Shown here: positions 5,610 to 6,369 of the stretch, one piece after another
How positions within the stretch are numbered: the first letter of the stretch is position 1
How the letters are laid out: each line of letters begins with the position of its first letter
Assembly: GCA_031264545.1 (NCBI GenBank)
Contig: JAISDV010000168.1
Location: 1-6,369 of the forward strand
Length of the DNA: 6,369 bases
Reading direction: 5' to 3'
DNA from: Oscillospiraceae bacterium
GTDB taxonomy: Bacteria; Bacillota; Clostridia; Oscillospirales; Oscillospiraceae
Program-made: the position numbers and the translations under genes
The notes under the pieces: generated by a model
What the model was told of the DNA's origin: nothing
Seen by the model: only the letters and a program-made list of their open reading frames with translations
The model's database searches: none

Positions 5610-6369
5610 TAAAATTCACCCGCCTTCCAGCTCGGTTCGTTTTTTGATGTTGTGGGAACGGCATAGCCGTCGGAAATCACGATCGCGCACTCGTCGCCCG
5701 TACTGATGCGGGTAGCGATGGCCTGCAAGCCCTCAGACTCCAGCCACCCCCCGAACTCCCGCAGGGTATTGACGTCCATTTGCTCAAGCTTATCTATCAA
5801 TACAAAACCGCATTTGGGATTGATCGCCCTGACAATGGCTGTAGCGGTCTTGAGCTGATCAGAACCGGACATGCCGTCCCATTTGTACCCGTTATAGGTC
5901 AGTTCGCCGTCCTCGACCGAGAGTCCCGGCAGCGGCAGGTGTGCGCCGTTGAGCAAGTTGAGCTTTTTCCGGCGAATCTCATTGATCTGGTCGGTCATCT
6001 CATTATATTGAGACGCATAATCCAGCGCGTCTATTTCGGCTTTTTCCCGATCAAGGTTCGCGCGGACCTTAATATTGACGGCCTCAATGTCAGCGATATT
6101 GCGTTCCAATTCCTCCGTGTTTTCGTCATGGAGGTCGAGGGCGCTCTTCCTGGCGATCTCCAAATCGGCGAGGATACCCTTCTGCTTTTCTATTAGCTCG
6201 TCGATTCTCCGCTGGATGTCGGCGGCCTGCCCTTCCAGATAGGCGAGATTCTGTCGCTTGCGTTCATTTTCGCCGTTACGCGCCAGAATATCCTGCTGCT
6301 GCCGGATAAGCTCGGACGCGGAAACGGGGCTTTTCGGCGCGTCGGGATAATAGGTCATTTCAGCCGAGA
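5609..6369 (-). CDS. SbcC/Rad50-like AAA ATPase of a phage replication module, C-terminal part (5' end outside the window)
   Basis: This is the C-terminal half of an ABC-type (SMC/Rad50/SbcC-like) ATPase, probably a DNA-repair or recombination accessory of the phage. Residues are counted from the ATG at 6358. About 16-133 are charged, heptad-like coiled coil rich in E, K, R, Q and L. The ABC signature is MSGSDQLK (163-170), and a Walker B-like strand FVLID (185-189) leads into a D-loop ending MD (194-195). No Walker A P-loop is present, although such ATPases need one near the N-terminus. The frame stays open upstream of 6358 (codons for S, A, E) to the window edge, and no Shine-Dalgarno precedes that ATG. 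I therefore treat the gene as partial, with the P-loop half beyond base 6369; a true start at 6358 is the alternative. The residue after the Walker B Asp is Lys rather than the usual catalytic Glu. Its TAA stop overlaps the start of the next gene. Family call is fairly sure; the exact role is unknown. Confidence 0.78.
   Translation of the reverse strand, partial: SAEMTYYPDAPKSPVSASELIRQQQDILARNGENERKRQNLAYLEGQAADIQRRIDELIEKQKGILADLEIARKSALDLHDENTEELERNIADIEAVNIKVRANLDREKAEIDALDYASQYNEMTDQINEIRRKKLNLLNGAHLPLPGLSVEDGELTYNGYKWDGMSGSDQLKTATAIVRAINPKCGFVLIDKLEQMDVNTLREFGGWLESEGLQAIATRISTGDECAIVISDGYAVPTTSKNEPSWKAGEF

Noticed and set aside
2431..6369. Internal promoters within the operon
   Set aside because: Genes overlap or are separated by at most 18 bases and I could not find a convincing -35/-10 pair on the minus strand.
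1..6369. Anti-phage defence system (ATPase plus helicase plus primase-like genes)
   Set aside because: The helicase, Sak4-like ATPase, DUF669 and primase order matches a phage replication module, and no nuclease, toxin or sensor domain is present in the window.

Overview
The window is a compact, fully minus-strand phage or prophage DNA replication and recombination operon. The gene set is an SbcC/Rad50-like ATPase, a Sak4/AAA_24-type RecA-fold ATPase, a DUF669 protein, an SF2 helicase and a primase-helicase fusion. In my recollection this order is typical of tailed phages and prophages of Clostridia and other Firmicutes. Purine-rich AGGAGG-type ribosome binding sites, tightly overlapping genes and moderately GC-rich coding sequence fit a gut clostridial host. 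The host is an inference, since no tRNA, integrase or structural gene is present to anchor it.

Layout in the direction of transcription (right to left): (1) 6369-5609, the C-terminal part of an SMC/Rad50-like coiled-coil ATPase. Its frame is open to the window edge and its Walker A half is not visible. (2) 5609-4506, a RecA-fold ATPase with a Pro/Ala linker and a small C-terminal domain, sharing bases with the previous stop codon. (3) 4487-4014, a DUF669 protein behind a clear Shine-Dalgarno (SD) sequence. (4) 4011-2431, a DEAH-family SF2 helicase with a duplicated C-terminal helical motif. (5) 2434-185, a PriCT-2 / archaeo-eukaryotic-type primase / RecA-fold helicase / winged-helix fusion. 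(6) 217-1, a non-coding, AT-rich, repeat-dense tail. It carries seven copies of an 8-mer (GGTTCAAA or its complement) in both orientations and three hairpins. It ends in a GNRA-loop hairpin and a strong SD that point to another minus-strand gene starting at or just beyond base 1.

How the genes may work together (inference): the DEAH helicase and primase-helicase open and prime DNA, the Sak4-like and SbcC-like ATPases serve annealing or recombination-dependent replication, and DUF669 is a plausible accessory DNA-binding partner. The five genes abut or overlap, so they are probably co-transcribed and translationally coupled. No promoter was recognised inside the operon.

The most unusual signals are the GGTTCAAA array that runs into the 3' end of the primase gene (candidate replication origin or structured transcript element), and a peptide block shared between the DUF669 N-terminus and the primase linker. 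I see no defence system, CRISPR array, insertion sequence or RNA gene.
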